Source of the DNA: Vicingus serpentipes | GTDB taxonomy: Bacteria; Bacteroidota; Bacteroidia; Flavobacteriales_E; Vicingaceae | NCBI RefSeq assembly: GCF_007993035.1 | Contig: NZ_VOOS01000004.1 | Span: forward strand, 62,001 to 126,000 | Direction of reading: 5' to 3' | Length of the DNA stretch: 64,000 bases | Shown: piece after piece, positions 1 through 9,075 of the stretch | How positions within the stretch are numbered: the stretch's first letter is position 1 | Layout of the letters: every line of letters starts with the position of its first letter | Translations under genes and position numbers: made by a program | The notes under the pieces: model-generated | What the model saw: only the letters and a program-made list of their open reading frames with translations | Database searches by the model: none | What the model was told of the DNA's origin: nothing

Positions 1-332
1 CTACCCATTATTTTTTGCATTCCTTTAGCTCCGTGAGTTCCCATGACAATAAATCCAGCTCCTATTTCAGAAGCAACATCACCTATATCTTCAAATATAT
101 TTCCAATTCTAACGATAACATGAAAATTAACACCATTAGCTTCTTCAGCATCTCTAGCAATAACGTTCAATTTTTCTCTTGCGGCATCAACTTCTTTAGT
201 TTTAGAAACTACATGTAACAAATAAACTTCACCACTAAAAGAGTTAGCTATTTTAGCTGCGTGGTTAACTGCACAGTTTGCAACCGATGAAAAATCATGA
301 GGAACTAGAACTTTATATGTTTGCTTATCCAT
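1..332 (-). CDS. universal stress protein (UspA family), N-terminal part, truncated by window edge
   Basis: The reverse strand reads an open frame from an ATG at 332 down to base 1, and the gene continues outside the window. The visible 110 residues begin with a KVLVPHDFS strand, have a LLHVVS strand near residue 40, and reach a GFIVMGTHGAKG segment, the usual beta4 and nucleotide-loop signature (G-x-x-G-x) of the Usp fold. UspA proteins are cytoplasmic stress-response proteins; many bind ATP. Whether this is a single-domain or tandem-domain Usp cannot be seen. It follows accC but a hairpin terminator separates them, so it is probably its own transcription unit. A TACTTTTG box lies 50 bases upstream. 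The family call is firm; the physiological role is unknown. Confidence 0.88.
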   Translation of the reverse strand, partial: MDKQTYKVLVPHDFSSVANCAVNHAAKIANSFSGEVYLLHVVSKTKEVDAAREKLNVIARDAEEANGVNFHVIVRIGNIFEDIGDVASEIGAGFIVMGTHGAKGMQKIMG

Positions 333-382
333 AATTACTAATTAGATTAAAGGTTAATTGATGTAATATAAAAATATTTTCA

Positions 383-390
383 CAAAAGTA
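383..390 (-). promoter_or_regulatory. possible -7 box for the universal stress gene
   Basis: The reverse strand reads TACTTTTG, an exact match to the Bacteroidota -7 consensus TAnnTTTG, about 50 bases before the stress-protein ATG. No good TTG element lies 19-20 bases upstream, so support is partial. The box sits directly after the U-tract of the accC terminator. Confidence 0.35.
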
Positions 391-416
391 AAAAAAAACG
401 CAAGTAATTGCGTTTA
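390..416 (-). terminator. intrinsic terminator after accC
   Basis: On the reverse strand an 8-bp stem (AAACGCAA / TTGCGTTT, at 396-403 and 408-415) with a 4-base loop is followed by a long T run. It begins about 10 bases after the accC stop codon and should end the fabH-accB-accC transcript. Confidence 0.85.
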
Positions 417-424
417 TTTTTTTG

Positions 425-1765
425 TTAAATTTCTTTTAACTTAAAGGTTTCCATAAACTTAGTAGTAAAATCACCTTCTCTAAATTTTTTATCTTTCATT
501 AATTGAACATGAAAAGGTATAGTTGATTTCACTCCTTCAATAATGTATTCACTTAATGCACGCTCCATTTTTGTAATTGCTTCCTCTCTTGTTTGGGCAA
601 CAGTAATTAGTTTTGCAATCATAGAGTCATAATATGGAGGAATAACATAACTAGCATATACGTGAGTATCTATTCTAATTCCGTGTCCTCCTGGCTCGTG
701 ATATGTTGTAATTTTACCTGGACTTGGTCTGAAATCGTTAAAAGGATCCTCAGCGTTTATTCTACATTGAATAGCGTGCATTTGAGGTTCGTAGTTTTTA
801 CCACTAATTTTATCTCCCCAAGCTAATTTAATTTGTTCTTTTATTAAATCGAAATTAATTACTTCTTCAGTAATAGTGTGTTCAACCTGAATTCTAGTAT
901 TCATTTCCATAAAATAGAAATCTCTATTTTTATCTACTAAAAACTCAACTGTACCTACCCCTTCATATTTAACAGCTACAGCAGCTTTTATTGCGGCTTC
1001 ACCCATTTTCTTTCTCAGTTCAGGAGTCATAAATGGAGAAGGTGTTTCTTCAACCAATTTTTGGTGTCTTCTTTGGATTGAACAATCTCTTTCAGATAAG
1101 TGACAAGCATCTTTACCATCACCTGCTATTTGAATTTCAATATGACGTGGCTCTTCTATGAATTTCTCCATATACATCCCATCATTTCCAAACGCTGCAG
1201 CAGATTCTTGTCTTGCTGATTCCCATGCAGCTTCCATTTCTTCTTCTTTCCAAATCACTCTCATTCCTTTACCACCACCACCAGCAGTAGCTTTCATCAT
1301 CACTGGATACTTAATTTTTTTAGCGATTGCTTTTGCATCAGCTAAATCTTTAAGTAATCCTGGTGAACCAGGAACAACAGGAACTCCCGCTTTTATCATT
1401 GTTTCTTTAGCTGAAGCTTTATCTCCCATTGCATCAATCATTTCAGGTGAAGCACCAATAAATTTGATGTTATTTTCTTGGCAGATTTTAGAAAACTTAG
1501 CATTTTCAGAAAGAAACCCGTATCCTGGATGAATTGCGTCGGCATTTGTAATTTCTGCAGCTGCAATGATATTAGGAATATTTAAATATGATTCTGAACT
1601 TTTAGCAGGTCCTATACATACAGCCTCGTCAGCAAAACGAACATGCAAGCTGTCTTTATCTGCTGTAGAATAAACTGCAACAGTACTTATCCCCATCTCT
1701 TTGCAAGTTCTGATTACACGTAGAGCTATTTCTCCTCTGTTTGCAATTAATATTTTTTTAAACAT
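425..1765 (-). CDS. accC: acetyl-CoA carboxylase, biotin carboxylase subunit
   Basis: AccC carboxylates the biotin on AccB using ATP and bicarbonate, the first half-reaction of malonyl-CoA synthesis in the cytoplasm. The 446-residue protein matches the family length. It opens with [13 protein letters not shown], has the [10 protein letters not shown] motif, the ATP-grasp glycine-rich loop GGGGKGMR near residue 165, and the active-site segment [10 protein letters not shown] near 290. An in-frame upstream ATG at 1825 would add 20 residues of unlike sequence, so the ATG at 1765 is preferred. It lies about 110 bases downstream of accB on the same strand, after fabH, and the three are probably cotranscribed. 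A strong terminator follows. Confidence 0.97.
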   Translation of the reverse strand: MFKKILIANRGEIALRVIRTCKEMGISTVAVYSTADKDSLHVRFADEAVCIGPAKSSESYLNIPNIIAAAEITNADAIHPGYGFLSENAKFSKICQENNIKFIGASPEMIDAMGDKASAKETMIKAGVPVVPGSPGLLKDLADAKAIAKKIKYPVMMKATAGGGGKGMRVIWKEEEMEAAWESARQESAAAFGNDGMYMEKFIEEPRHIEIQIAGDGKDACHLSERDCSIQRRHQKLVEETPSPFMTPELRKKMGEAAIKAAVAVKYEGVGTVEFLVDKNRDFYFMEMNTRIQVEHTITEEVINFDLIKEQIKLAWGDKISGKNYEPQMHAIQCRINAEDPFNDFRPSPGKITTYHEPGGHGIRIDTHVYASYVIPPYYDSMIAKLITVAQTREEAITKMERALSEYIIEGVKSTIPFHVQLMKDKKFREGDFTTKFMETFKLKEI

Positions 1766-1874
1766 AAATTCGGTTTGAAAATTAAACAATTTGAATAGTT
1801 GAAATTTAGAGTGCTGAAAAGACAAGATAAATAAATAATCTATCTTACTTCACAGACTATTTCAAATTATTAAA

Positions 1875-2375
1875 TTAGTTTGGGTCAACTAAAAATAAAG
1901 GTTGATCATATTCTACAGGAGAACCATCATCAACTAAAACTTTTACAATTTTACCGCTAACCTCAGCTTCAATTTCATTAAATAATTTCATTGCTTCTAT
2001 AATACAAACGCATGTATCATTTGCAACGTCATCTCCAATATTTACAAAATTTGGTTTATCTGGAGATGCTTTTCTATAAAAAGTACCAATCATTGGCGAT
2101 TTTATAGTTACATATTTTGAATCGTCATTTACTGGTTCAGCTGGTTTTTCTGGTGCAGCAGCAACAGGAGCAGCTTGAGCAACTGGTTGTTGTACTTGTT
2201 GCTGTGGCACAGCCACAGGAACCTGAGTTTGAATTACTTGTACTTCTTCAACTTTTCCTCTTTTGTAAGGAGGAGTTTTAATTGTTATTTTAAAATCTTT
2301 GCCTTCTATTTCAACTTCACTTACTCCCGATTTAGAAACAAATTTAATTAGTTCTTGAATTTCTGATGCCTTCAT
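1875..2375 (-). CDS. accB: acetyl-CoA carboxylase, biotin carboxyl carrier protein
   Basis: This is the biotinylated carrier subunit of acetyl-CoA carboxylase. The 166-residue protein has a short N-terminal helical region, a Gln/Pro/Ala/Val-rich flexible linker at about residues 45-85, and a C-terminal biotinyl-lipoyl domain. The biotin acceptor is Lys130 in EAMKLF. The family normally shows AMKM(M/L) or AMKLMN, so the F after Leu is an ordinary variant. It lies between fabH and accC in the order usual for Flavobacteriia. The start ATG is well placed at residue one of the conserved MKASEIQELI opening. Confidence 0.97.
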   Translation of the reverse strand: MKASEIQELIKFVSKSGVSEVEIEGKDFKITIKTPPYKRGKVEEVQVIQTQVPVAVPQQQVQQPVAQAAPVAAAPEKPAEPVNDDSKYVTIKSPMIGTFYRKASPDKPNFVNIGDDVANDTCVCIIEAMKLFNEIEAEVSGKIVKVLVDDGSPVEYDQPLFLVDPN

Positions 2376-2416
2376 TTTCTATAAGTTTTATTAAACACGT
2401 AAAAGTAATTAATATT

Positions 2417-3418
2417 TTATTTTTTTCCGTCATAAGCCCATTTTATCCAAATAGACCCCCATGTAAAACCACCTCCAAAAGCTGCTAAAATAATATTATC
2501 ACCTTTTTTTAATTGGTCTTCCCACTCCCATAAACAAAGAGGAATTGTTCCTGAGGTTGTATTTCCATATTTATGGATATTAAGCATTACTTTTTCCTCT
2601 CCAACACCCATTCTTCTTGCTGTGGCGTCAATAATACGCTTGTTCGCTTGGTGAGGTACTAACCAAGCAACATCGTCGCTCGATAAGTTATTTTTTTCCA
2701 TTATTTCAGCAGAAACATCAGCCATATTAGTTACTGCGAACTTAAATACTGCCTGCCCTTCTTGGTGGATATGATGCTCTTTATTCTTAACTGTCTCTAA
2801 TGTTGGAGGATATGCAGAACCTCCTGCTTTTTGGTGTAAAAATTGGAATCCAGAACCATCGCTACGTAAAATAGAGTCTCTTACTCCAAATCCTTCATCA
2901 TTTGGTTCTAACAATACTGCACCACAACCATCACCAAAAATTATACATGTTGCTCTATCTTCATAATCAACAAGTGCAGACATTTTATCAACACCAACTA
3001 CAACAACTTTCTTATGAGTTCCTGATTCAACAAACTTTGAACCTGTTACTAAACCATAAAGAAAACCAGAGCATGCTGCGTTAAGATCAAATCCGAAAGC
3101 ATTTTTTGCTCCTATTTTATCTGTAATAATATTTGCTGTTGCAGGAAAAACATGATCAGCAGTTACTGTACAACAAATCAATAAGTCTATTTCTTCAGGT
3201 GATATTCCTCTTTTTTTACACAATGCCAACACAGCTGGAGCAGCCATATCAGAAGCTCCTTTACCTTCTCCTTTTAAAATTCTTCTTTCTTTAACTCCTG
3301 TTCTGGAAGTAATCCACTCATCATTAGTATCTACCATTGTTTCCAACTCTTTGTTGGTTAACACATAATCAGGAACATATCCTTGAACAGCTGTTATTGC
3401 TGCAGTAGTTTTACTCAT
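2417..3418 (-). CDS. fabH: beta-ketoacyl-ACP synthase III
   Basis: FabH condenses acetyl-CoA (or a branched acyl-CoA) with malonyl-ACP to start fatty-acid synthesis. The catalytic triad is visible: Cys116 in AACSGF, His256 in VPHQAN and Asn286 in YGNTTSG. The length of 333 residues is normal. It is upstream of accB and accC, which supply malonyl-CoA, so the three genes form a fatty-acid initiation unit. The usual upstream partner rpmF lies on the same strand, but a strong terminator stands between them. A weak -7 element (TACCTTCG) lies at 3444-3451. Acyl-CoA preference cannot be read from the sequence. Confidence 0.96.
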   Translation of the reverse strand: MSKTTAAITAVQGYVPDYVLTNKELETMVDTNDEWITSRTGVKERRILKGEGKGASDMAAPAVLALCKKRGISPEEIDLLICCTVTADHVFPATANIITDKIGAKNAFGFDLNAACSGFLYGLVTGSKFVESGTHKKVVVVGVDKMSALVDYEDRATCIIFGDGCGAVLLEPNDEGFGVRDSILRSDGSGFQFLHQKAGGSAYPPTLETVKNKEHHIHQEGQAVFKFAVTNMADVSAEIMEKNNLSSDDVAWLVPHQANKRIIDATARRMGVGEEKVMLNIHKYGNTTSGTIPLCLWEWEDQLKKGDNIILAAFGGGFTWGSIWIKWAYDGKK

Positions 3419-3484
3419 ATTTTAATTTTTCAAAAATGATTAACGAAGGTAAAAAATATATCTCACCTAAGAAAAGAATAGCTT

Positions 3485-3524
3485 GATAAAACAAAAAAAC
3501 TTACTGGTTAGACGCAGTAAGTTT
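3485..3524 (-). terminator. intrinsic terminator between rpmF and fabH
   Basis: A perfect 10-bp stem (AAACTTACTG at 3497-3506 and its complement at 3515-3524) with an 8-base loop is followed on the reverse strand by TTTTTTTG and more T. It starts about 30 bases after the rpmF stop codon and separates the DUF177-rpmF unit from fabH. Confidence 0.9.
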
Positions 3525-3553
3525 AATGTTTATTGTTTTGAAATGCTACTAAA

Positions 3554-3739
3554 TTATAGCGCTATTTCTTTTTCTATTGCTTGTTTCCCTCTGTAGTAAC
3601 CACATTCACCACAAACTCTGTGGTATAAAACTGGTGCCCCACAGTTAGAACAGTTTGAAGTAGTAGGAGCTACTGCTTTATAATGCGTTCTTCTTTTGTC
3701 TCTTCTTTGTTTCGAAGTTTTTCTTTTAGGATGTGCCAT
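3554..3739 (-). CDS. rpmF: 50S ribosomal protein L32
   Basis: This is a 61-residue basic ribosomal protein. It starts MAHPKRKTSK and carries a zinc ribbon with cysteines at residues 30, 33, 43 and 46 (CSNC and CGEC), which is the zinc-binding form of L32. It sits 14 bases after the DUF177 gene on the same strand; this pair is conserved across many bacteria. The unit ends at the hairpin at 3485-3524. Confidence 0.98.
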   Translation of the reverse strand: MAHPKRKTSKQRRDKRRTHYKAVAPTTSNCSNCGAPVLYHRVCGECGYYRGKQAIEKEIAL

Positions 3740-3753
3740 TTTATCTTTTTTTA

Positions 3754-4260
3754 CTAATTGTTAAATTTATCTAGTCCTGACCAACGAGGATCAATCTTAT
3801 CATTGCTTTTTACTTTATATTCATTTAATTTTTTTATTGCTTCAACATCACATTCATCTTCATCATGTGCTCTCTTTTGTGGTATGTTTACTTCAATAAA
3901 TTCGTAAATGTATTGAGCTACATTAATTTCGTATGCATTTTCAGGTAAGATTACAATATCATCAGTTCCATCATAAGGCTCGTCGCCAAACTTTACAATT
4001 AACTTTTCTTCTCCTTCAATAGCAATGTTTAAATCTTCTAAACATCTATCACAAGGTACTGTAATTTCTCCCGAGATATTAAAATTAAGTAACATCATTG
4101 TTGACTGTTTTTCGAAAGCTAGTTCTACTTTAAAAGTAGCATCTAAAAATTCAAAAAAGTCAAACTCTTCAAAGAACTTGTTATCCACTTCATACTCAAA
4201 AAAATGAGTTCCGAGCTTCAAACTTACAAACTGTATTGTATAGTCTTTCAGTACTTTCAA
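3754..4260 (-). CDS. DUF177 (YceD-family) protein
   Basis: This 168-residue protein belongs to the YceD/DUF177 family, normally encoded next to rpmF. The family is linked to 23S rRNA accumulation or processing in bacteria and plants, though the biochemistry is not settled. A CDRC motif in VPCDRCLEDL and a C-terminal segment rich in acidic residues with the SGLDKF ending are typical. No signal peptide or membrane segment is seen, so it is cytoplasmic. A good Bacteroidota promoter lies 28 bases upstream of the ATG. Assignment rests on motif recognition and on the rpmF neighbour. Confidence 0.88.
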   Translation of the reverse strand: MKVLKDYTIQFVSLKLGTHFFEYEVDNKFFEEFDFFEFLDATFKVELAFEKQSTMMLLNFNISGEITVPCDRCLEDLNIAIEGEEKLIVKFGDEPYDGTDDIVILPENAYEINVAQYIYEFIEVNIPQKRAHDEDECDVEAIKKLNEYKVKSNDKIDPRWSGLDKFNN

Positions 4261-4287
4261 TTTTTATTCTTTTTAAAAGAAAGTTTG

Positions 4288-4318
4288 CAAAGGTAAGAAT
4301 TTATTTAACACTGCAAAA
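4288..4318 (-). promoter_or_regulatory. promoter of the DUF177-rpmF unit
   Basis: The reverse strand has TTG (4316-4318), a 20-base spacer and TACCTTTG (4288-4295). This is an exact match to the Bacteroidota sigma-A-type pattern TTG-N19/20-TAnnTTTG, placed 28 bases before the DUF177 start codon. Confidence 0.7.
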
Positions 4319-4341
4319 AATCTATGAAAAACAATTTTTAT

Positions 4342-5391
4342 TTAAAAACTCCAATCGTAATTATCGATTTCTAACAAGCATTGTGTTAACAAATCTGTAC
4401 TACCTTTTATGTCGTATTTATTCGCCATTTCTATTACTTGGTGAATGTGACGAGTTGGAATTGATATAGCCCCAGCTATTGCTCCTCCTGGATTCATTCG
4501 CTGAATACCTGCGGTATCTGTTCCTCCTGCTGTTAAAATTTCTTTTTGGTATTTAATGTTGTTTTTAGTAGCGATTTGCTCCATGAATTTTACCATACGA
4601 TAGTCACAAATTGTTGAACTATCCATAATTTTTATAGCTGTTCCGTCTCCTAATTTGGTAATCATCTCTTCTGGTTTTGCTCCAGGAACATCAAATGCAA
4701 TAGTTGTATCTAACCCAAATCCAAAATCAGGTTTAATTTCTAATGCTGCAACATTCGCTCCTCTAATACCAACTTCTTCTTGCACTGTGAAAACACCATA
4801 AATATCATAAGGAACTTCTTTGTCTTTTAAGTTCTTAAGTGCTTCTATTAAAATAAAAACTGCTAATCTGTTATCTAAAGACTTACAGTTAACACAATCC
4901 CCCATCTCAATTAACCCTCTTTCTCTAGTTATTGGGTCACCAATTCTAACAATTTTTTCAACTTCCTCTTTACCCATACCCAAATCGATAAAATAATCGG
5001 TTGTTTTAGGCATTTTAGTTCTTTCTTCTGGGCTCATTACATGAATAGGTTTTGAACCCATTACACCTATTATGTCCTCAGTTCCATGAATAATAACACG
5101 CTGTGCTGTTAATGTTTTTGGATCGAAACCTCCTAAAGTATGAAAACGAACAAATCCATTATCATCAATATGTGTAACCATAAAACCAATCTCATCCATA
5201 TGAGCTCCAATCATGACACGTTTATCATTTTTACCTTTTTTAATGGCATAAACATTACCCATGTTATCAACTTTAATTTCGTCAACCAAAGGTTTAATTT
5301 CTCTAAGGACGATTTCTCTTATTCGTTGTTCATGACCTGGTGCTCCTGCAACCTCAGCAATCTCTTTTAATAATGGAATATTAATTGGCAT
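4342..5391 (-). CDS. M42-family metallopeptidase (glutamyl aminopeptidase/endoglucanase-like)
   Basis: This 349-residue protein has the dinuclear-metal aminopeptidase signatures of family M42: His64 in GAHMDEIG, Asp172 in SLDNR, the catalytic and ligand Glu204-Glu205 in VQEEVG, Asp227 in GLDTT and a final ligand His in RHIHQ near residue 315. Members are cytoplasmic, usually dodecameric, tetrahedral aminopeptidases that trim peptides. The start matches the family beginning (a short helix, then EIAEVAGAPGHE). It is followed on the minus strand by the DUF177 gene after an 80-base gap. A TATCTTTG box at 5418-5425 may be its -7 element. Substrate specificity is not determined. Confidence 0.93.
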   Translation of the reverse strand: MPINIPLLKEIAEVAGAPGHEQRIREIVLREIKPLVDEIKVDNMGNVYAIKKGKNDKRVMIGAHMDEIGFMVTHIDDNGFVRFHTLGGFDPKTLTAQRVIIHGTEDIIGVMGSKPIHVMSPEERTKMPKTTDYFIDLGMGKEEVEKIVRIGDPITRERGLIEMGDCVNCKSLDNRLAVFILIEALKNLKDKEVPYDIYGVFTVQEEVGIRGANVAALEIKPDFGFGLDTTIAFDVPGAKPEEMITKLGDGTAIKIMDSSTICDYRMVKFMEQIATKNNIKYQKEILTAGGTDTAGIQRMNPGGAIAGAISIPTRHIHQVIEMANKYDIKGSTDLLTQCLLEIDNYDWSF

Positions 5392-5514
5392 TTTGAATCA
5401 ATTTAAAGTTAAAAGTTCAAAGATATGTATTCTAATAATTTATATTTCTACCTTTTATATAAAAGTTGACCTTTATTTTAATGAAGGAATCTTATTTTTA
5501 TAAATAAAACTAAC

Positions 5515-6396
5515 GTGAAATTGAGCCCTAAAATAGTTTTGGAATCATATCTAGTGCCTTTTAACATTAATAAATTACGTCTTTCTGATTTTGCAGTAGG
5601 AATTTTTGTCACTACAACCACTCGAAAAGGAATTAAAAAAGCAATTAAAAATGGCTTAATCTTTATTAACGGAAAACAAGGATATACAAGTGATTATATT
5701 ACAGGAGGAGAATTATTAGAGCTATATCAACCTGAGATTAAGAAAACAAAACCTTTAATTCATATTCCTATTGAGGTAATTTATGAAGATGATTATTTAG
5801 CTATCGTTAACAAACCTCCTGGAATTTTGGTAAGTGGCAACAAAAAATGGACTATCGAAAATGCCTTGCTTCCTCATTTAACCAAAAGCACACAGAAAGA
5901 TGCATTGCAATATCCAGAACCAATTCATAGATTAGACTACCCTACAAGTGGTGCATTATTAATTGGAAAAACTATAAGCAGCACTGTTGAGTTGAATAAA
6001 TTATTTGAAAGCAGAGCAATCGATAAAACTTATTTAGCAGTTAGCATAGGTAAAATGAAACATGAAGGAATTATAGACTTACCTATTGATAATAAAAATT
6101 CTCGCTCGTTTTTTAACGTTTTAAACTCGGTAGTTTCACCCAAATACAACTATTTTAATTTGGTAAAATTAAAACCCGAAACAGGAAGAAGACATCAATT
6201 AAGAAAACATTTAGCTAGCATTGGCAATCCAATTTTAGGTGATCTTGTATATGGCAAAGAAGGGTTTATTTTAAAAGGAAAGGGATTGTATTTACATGCT
6301 TATTCATTAAAGTTTACACATCCTTTTACTCAAGAAATTATAGAAATAAATGCTCCTATCCCTAAAAAATTTAAGAAGCTGTTTTCATTTGAATAG
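5515..6396 (+). CDS. RluA-family RNA pseudouridine synthase
   Basis: The protein converts a uridine in rRNA or tRNA to pseudouridine. The 293-residue sequence has an S4-like N-terminal RNA-binding region (residues about 18-75, including GLIFINGK) and the catalytic domain with HRLDYPTSG; Asp141 is the catalytic aspartate. The more common form is RLDRxTSG or RLDKDTSG, so the Tyr after RLD is a variant. ETGRRHQLRKHLA near residue 226 is the conserved second motif. Translation starts at GTG; the only nearby ATG (5481) is out of frame and runs into a stop. It diverges from the M42 peptidase. The target nucleotide cannot be assigned from this sequence. Confidence 0.92.
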   Translation: MKLSPKIVLESYLVPFNINKLRLSDFAVGIFVTTTTRKGIKKAIKNGLIFINGKQGYTSDYITGGELLELYQPEIKKTKPLIHIPIEVIYEDDYLAIVNKPPGILVSGNKKWTIENALLPHLTKSTQKDALQYPEPIHRLDYPTSGALLIGKTISSTVELNKLFESRAIDKTYLAVSIGKMKHEGIIDLPIDNKNSRSFFNVLNSVVSPKYNYFNLVKLKPETGRRHQLRKHLASIGNPILGDLVYGKEGFILKGKGLYLHAYSLKFTHPFTQEIIEINAPIPKKFKKLFSFE

Positions 6397-6496
6397 AATT
6401 CAACAATACCAATAAAACTAGTCTATTTGTTTTTTTATTTACTTTGCTGAAGTAGAATATAAAGGCTAAGGGATTTAAATGCTAAAGGAAACATTA

Positions 6497-7456
6497 ATGA
6501 TAACAACTAACCTAAAAGAAGCGAAACAAGAATTGAATTCTGAAGGAATTATTGCTATACCAACAGAAACTGTTTATGGATTAGCCGGAAATGCATACAG
6601 TGAGAATGCCATAAAAAAAATATTTGACCTAAAAAAAAGACCATTTTACAATCCATTAATTGTGCATATTAAATCCGCTGAATTTTTAACCGAAGTTGCA
6701 CGAGAAATACCTGAAATAGCCCAAAAATTAGCCAATGAATTTTGGCCAGGACCGCTTACCTTAGTATTAAAAAAACAGCCTCATATTCCAGATTTAGTTA
6801 CCGCTGGTAAAGATACTGTTGCAATCAGAATTCCTAACCATGATTTAACCTTAAATCTTTTAGAAGAACTTGAATTCCCTCTTGCTGCGCCAAGTGCAAA
6901 TCCTTTTGGATCAATAAGTCCAACTTCTGCTTTACATGTTTTTAATTATTTTGAAGATGATTTAAAAGTGATTTTGGATGGTGGAGAATGTCAGAAAGGT
7001 ATTGAATCTACGATTATTGGTTTTGAAAATGATAAGCCTATATTGTATCGTTTAGGTTCTCTATCCATAGAACAGATTGAAGAAAAAATTGGCCCGATAC
7101 TAACAAAAACTAATAGTACTGATAATCAACCTGCAGCACCAGGAATGCTTTCTCGGCATTATGCTCCTTCAACAGACACTTACCTTACCAATGATGTAAC
7201 TAATTTAATTCAATCTTATCCCAACAAAAAAATTGGCTTACTTCTTTTTCAAAAACAATTAAATAATGTTCCAATTGAGCATCAAGAAATTCTTTCTAAA
7301 ACAGGAAATTTAGATGAGGCTGCTAAGAATTTATATGCTTCAATGCATCGGCTTGACAAACTAAACTTAGACCTAATTATTACCGAAAGACTACCGAATA
7401 CAGGACTAGGAAAAACTATGAATGACAAGTTAGAAAGAGCTACAAAAAAAGAATAA
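6497..7456 (+). CDS. L-threonylcarbamoyladenylate synthase (Sua5/YrdC/YwlC family)
   Basis: This enzyme makes threonylcarbamoyl-AMP from threonine, bicarbonate and ATP for t6A37 modification of ANN-decoding tRNAs. The N-terminal YrdC domain (residues about 1-195) shows IPTETVYGLAG, the LKKRPFYNPL (KxR) motif and SANPFGSISPT. A C-terminal Sua5 domain of about 110 residues follows a PAAPGMLSRHYAP linker, so this is the long Sua5 form, not short TsaC. An upstream in-frame ATG at 6479 would add six residues; the ATG at 6497 fits the family start better. It is convergent with metZ. Confidence 0.93.
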   Translation: MITTNLKEAKQELNSEGIIAIPTETVYGLAGNAYSENAIKKIFDLKKRPFYNPLIVHIKSAEFLTEVAREIPEIAQKLANEFWPGPLTLVLKKQPHIPDLVTAGKDTVAIRIPNHDLTLNLLEELEFPLAAPSANPFGSISPTSALHVFNYFEDDLKVILDGGECQKGIESTIIGFENDKPILYRLGSLSIEQIEEKIGPILTKTNSTDNQPAAPGMLSRHYAPSTDTYLTNDVTNLIQSYPNKKIGLLLFQKQLNNVPIEHQEILSKTGNLDEAAKNLYASMHRLDKLNLDLIITERLPNTGLGKTMNDKLERATKKE

Positions 7457-7499
7457 TATAACATCTAATAATTAGTTAACAAACATAAAATGAGTTAAC

Positions 7500-8660
7500 T
7501 CATGACAATCCTATCTCCACATCTTTAATAATATCATCGATGTGCTCCAGTCCAACAGAAACACGGATTAATCCTGGTAAAATACCAACCTCTTGTCGTT
7601 CTTCTTCTGAAAGTTTTGAGTGTGTAGTTGATGCTGGGTGAGTTGCAATTGTTCTTGTATCACCTAAATTAGCTGTTAAGGAAATCATTTGTAATTTATT
7701 TAAAAAATCACGCCCTTTTTCGACTCCTCCCTTTACAATAAACGTAACTATTCCACCTCCAGCTTTCATTTGTTTTTTTGCCACATCATATTTTGGATGA
7801 GAAGCCAAAAACGGATGTTTTGCCATTTCCACTTGTGGATGTTTCTCCAACCATTCTGCTAATTTCAATGCGTTTTCAGAATGTCTATCCATCCGAACAG
7901 CCAAGGTTTCTATGCTTTTAGAAATTATCCACGCATTAAACGGTGACATTGCTGGACCTGAATGACGAGCAAACCCCTGAATTTCATCAATTAAACTTTG
8001 CTTACCAGCAATTAACCCTCCTAAAACTCTCCCTTGTCCGTCTAAATATTTTGTAGCTGAATGAATAACCAAATCAGCTCCAAATTTTATAGGTTGTTGC
8101 AAATAAGGTGTTGCAAAACAATTATCAACTATATATAATAATTTGTGCTGTTTCGCAAAATTTCCCAACCATTCTAAATCAATAATATCTACTCCTGGAT
8201 TGGTTGGTGTTTCTATAAAAACCAATTTAGTATTTTCCTGAACTGCATAACTCCAATTTTCGGTATCATTAATATCTACATAAGTAAATGTAATTCCCCA
8301 TTTGGGTAAAATTTTGGTTAAAATAGTGTGTGAAGAACCAAAAATAGAACGACAGGCCAACACATGATCACCTTGTTTTAATAAAGCTCCAAAAGTGGTA
8401 AACACAGCTGCCATACCAGTAGCTGTAGCCCAACCAGCTTCAGCACCTTCTAATGCACAAATTTTTTGTATTAATTCCGTTGTATTTGGGTTTGAAAATC
8501 GACTGTAAATATTGCCCTCAACCTCATCAGAAAACATTGCGCGCATTTGTTCAGCATCATCAAATACAAAACTTGAAGTTAAATGTAATGGTGTCGAATG
8601 TTCGTTAAATTGTGAACGATCACTCTGAGTTCTTACGGCTAAGGTTTCAAAATTTTTCAT
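7500..8660 (-). CDS. metZ: O-succinylhomoserine sulfhydrylase (trans-sulfuration PLP enzyme)
   Basis: The enzyme belongs to the Cys/Met metabolism PLP family and most likely joins sulfide to activated homoserine to form homocysteine. The PLP lysine is Lys204 in SATKYLDGQGRVLGG; the KYLDGQGRVLGG string is typical of MetZ rather than of MetB, MetC or the longer MetY. The length of 386 residues also fits MetZ. It is the last gene of the sulfur operon, 2 bases after the OsmC gene. Because the operon also encodes MetX, the in vivo substrate may be O-acetylhomoserine or O-succinylhomoserine; sequence alone does not settle this. Confidence 0.92.
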   Translation of the reverse strand: MKNFETLAVRTQSDRSQFNEHSTPLHLTSSFVFDDAEQMRAMFSDEVEGNIYSRFSNPNTTELIQKICALEGAEAGWATATGMAAVFTTFGALLKQGDHVLACRSIFGSSHTILTKILPKWGITFTYVDINDTENWSYAVQENTKLVFIETPTNPGVDIIDLEWLGNFAKQHKLLYIVDNCFATPYLQQPIKFGADLVIHSATKYLDGQGRVLGGLIAGKQSLIDEIQGFARHSGPAMSPFNAWIISKSIETLAVRMDRHSENALKLAEWLEKHPQVEMAKHPFLASHPKYDVAKKQMKAGGGIVTFIVKGGVEKGRDFLNKLQMISLTANLGDTRTIATHPASTTHSKLSEEERQEVGILPGLIRVSVGLEHIDDIIKDVEIGLS

Positions 8661-8662
8661 AG

Positions 8663-9073
8663 TTACTTTATTGTGTATGTTGCTGTAATTTCTATCTCTT
8701 TATTTAAACTTAATGCTACTGAACAGTATTTTGTTAAGGTTAAATCAATTGCTTTTTCAACTTTATCAGCATCTAGACTTCCTGTTAAAACAAAATGAAC
8801 ATTGATACTCTTAAAAGCTTTGGATGGTGTTTCATCTCTTGTAGCTGAAACTTCAACCTGATAATCGTCTAGTACCTGTCGTTGTTTTTTTAATATTAAA
8901 CCTAAATCTATGCTTGCACAACCTCCTAAACCCATTAATACCAATTCCATTGGTCGAGCTCCTTTTCCTTCTCCTCCAATCGCGGGATTCGCGTCAATGT
9001 TTACGATAATTTTATCTTCATTTTTAGCTTCATAATGAAAAGCTTGATTGACTCTTTTTAAATTTACTTTCAT
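8663..9073 (-). CDS. OsmC-family protein
   Basis: This is a 136-residue cytoplasmic OsmC/Ohr-fold protein. It has the two family cysteines, one in GLGGCASID near residue 52 and one in KYCSVALSL near residue 117. OsmC and Ohr use such cysteines to reduce organic hydroperoxides; other branches of the family (YhfA-like) are of unknown function. The position in a sulfur-assimilation operon, directly after two YeeE/YedE transport genes and before metZ, suggests a thiol- or sulfur-handling role rather than osmotic stress. That role is inference from context. Confidence 0.9.
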   Translation of the reverse strand: MKVNLKRVNQAFHYEAKNEDKIIVNIDANPAIGGEGKGARPMELVLMGLGGCASIDLGLILKKQRQVLDDYQVEVSATRDETPSKAFKSINVHFVLTGSLDADKVEKAIDLTLTKYCSVALSLNKEIEITATYTIK

Positions 9074-9075
9074 AA

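Noticed and set aside
1158-1532. Plus-strand open frame of 124 codons inside accC
   Set aside because: It lies wholly within a strongly conserved gene on the other strand and has no recognisable features; a shadow frame.
7474-7500. Inverted repeat AGTTAAC/GTTAACT between the Sua5-type gene and metZ
   Set aside because: The stem is only 7 AT-rich bp with no T run on either side; it could be a weak bidirectional stop but is not supported enough.
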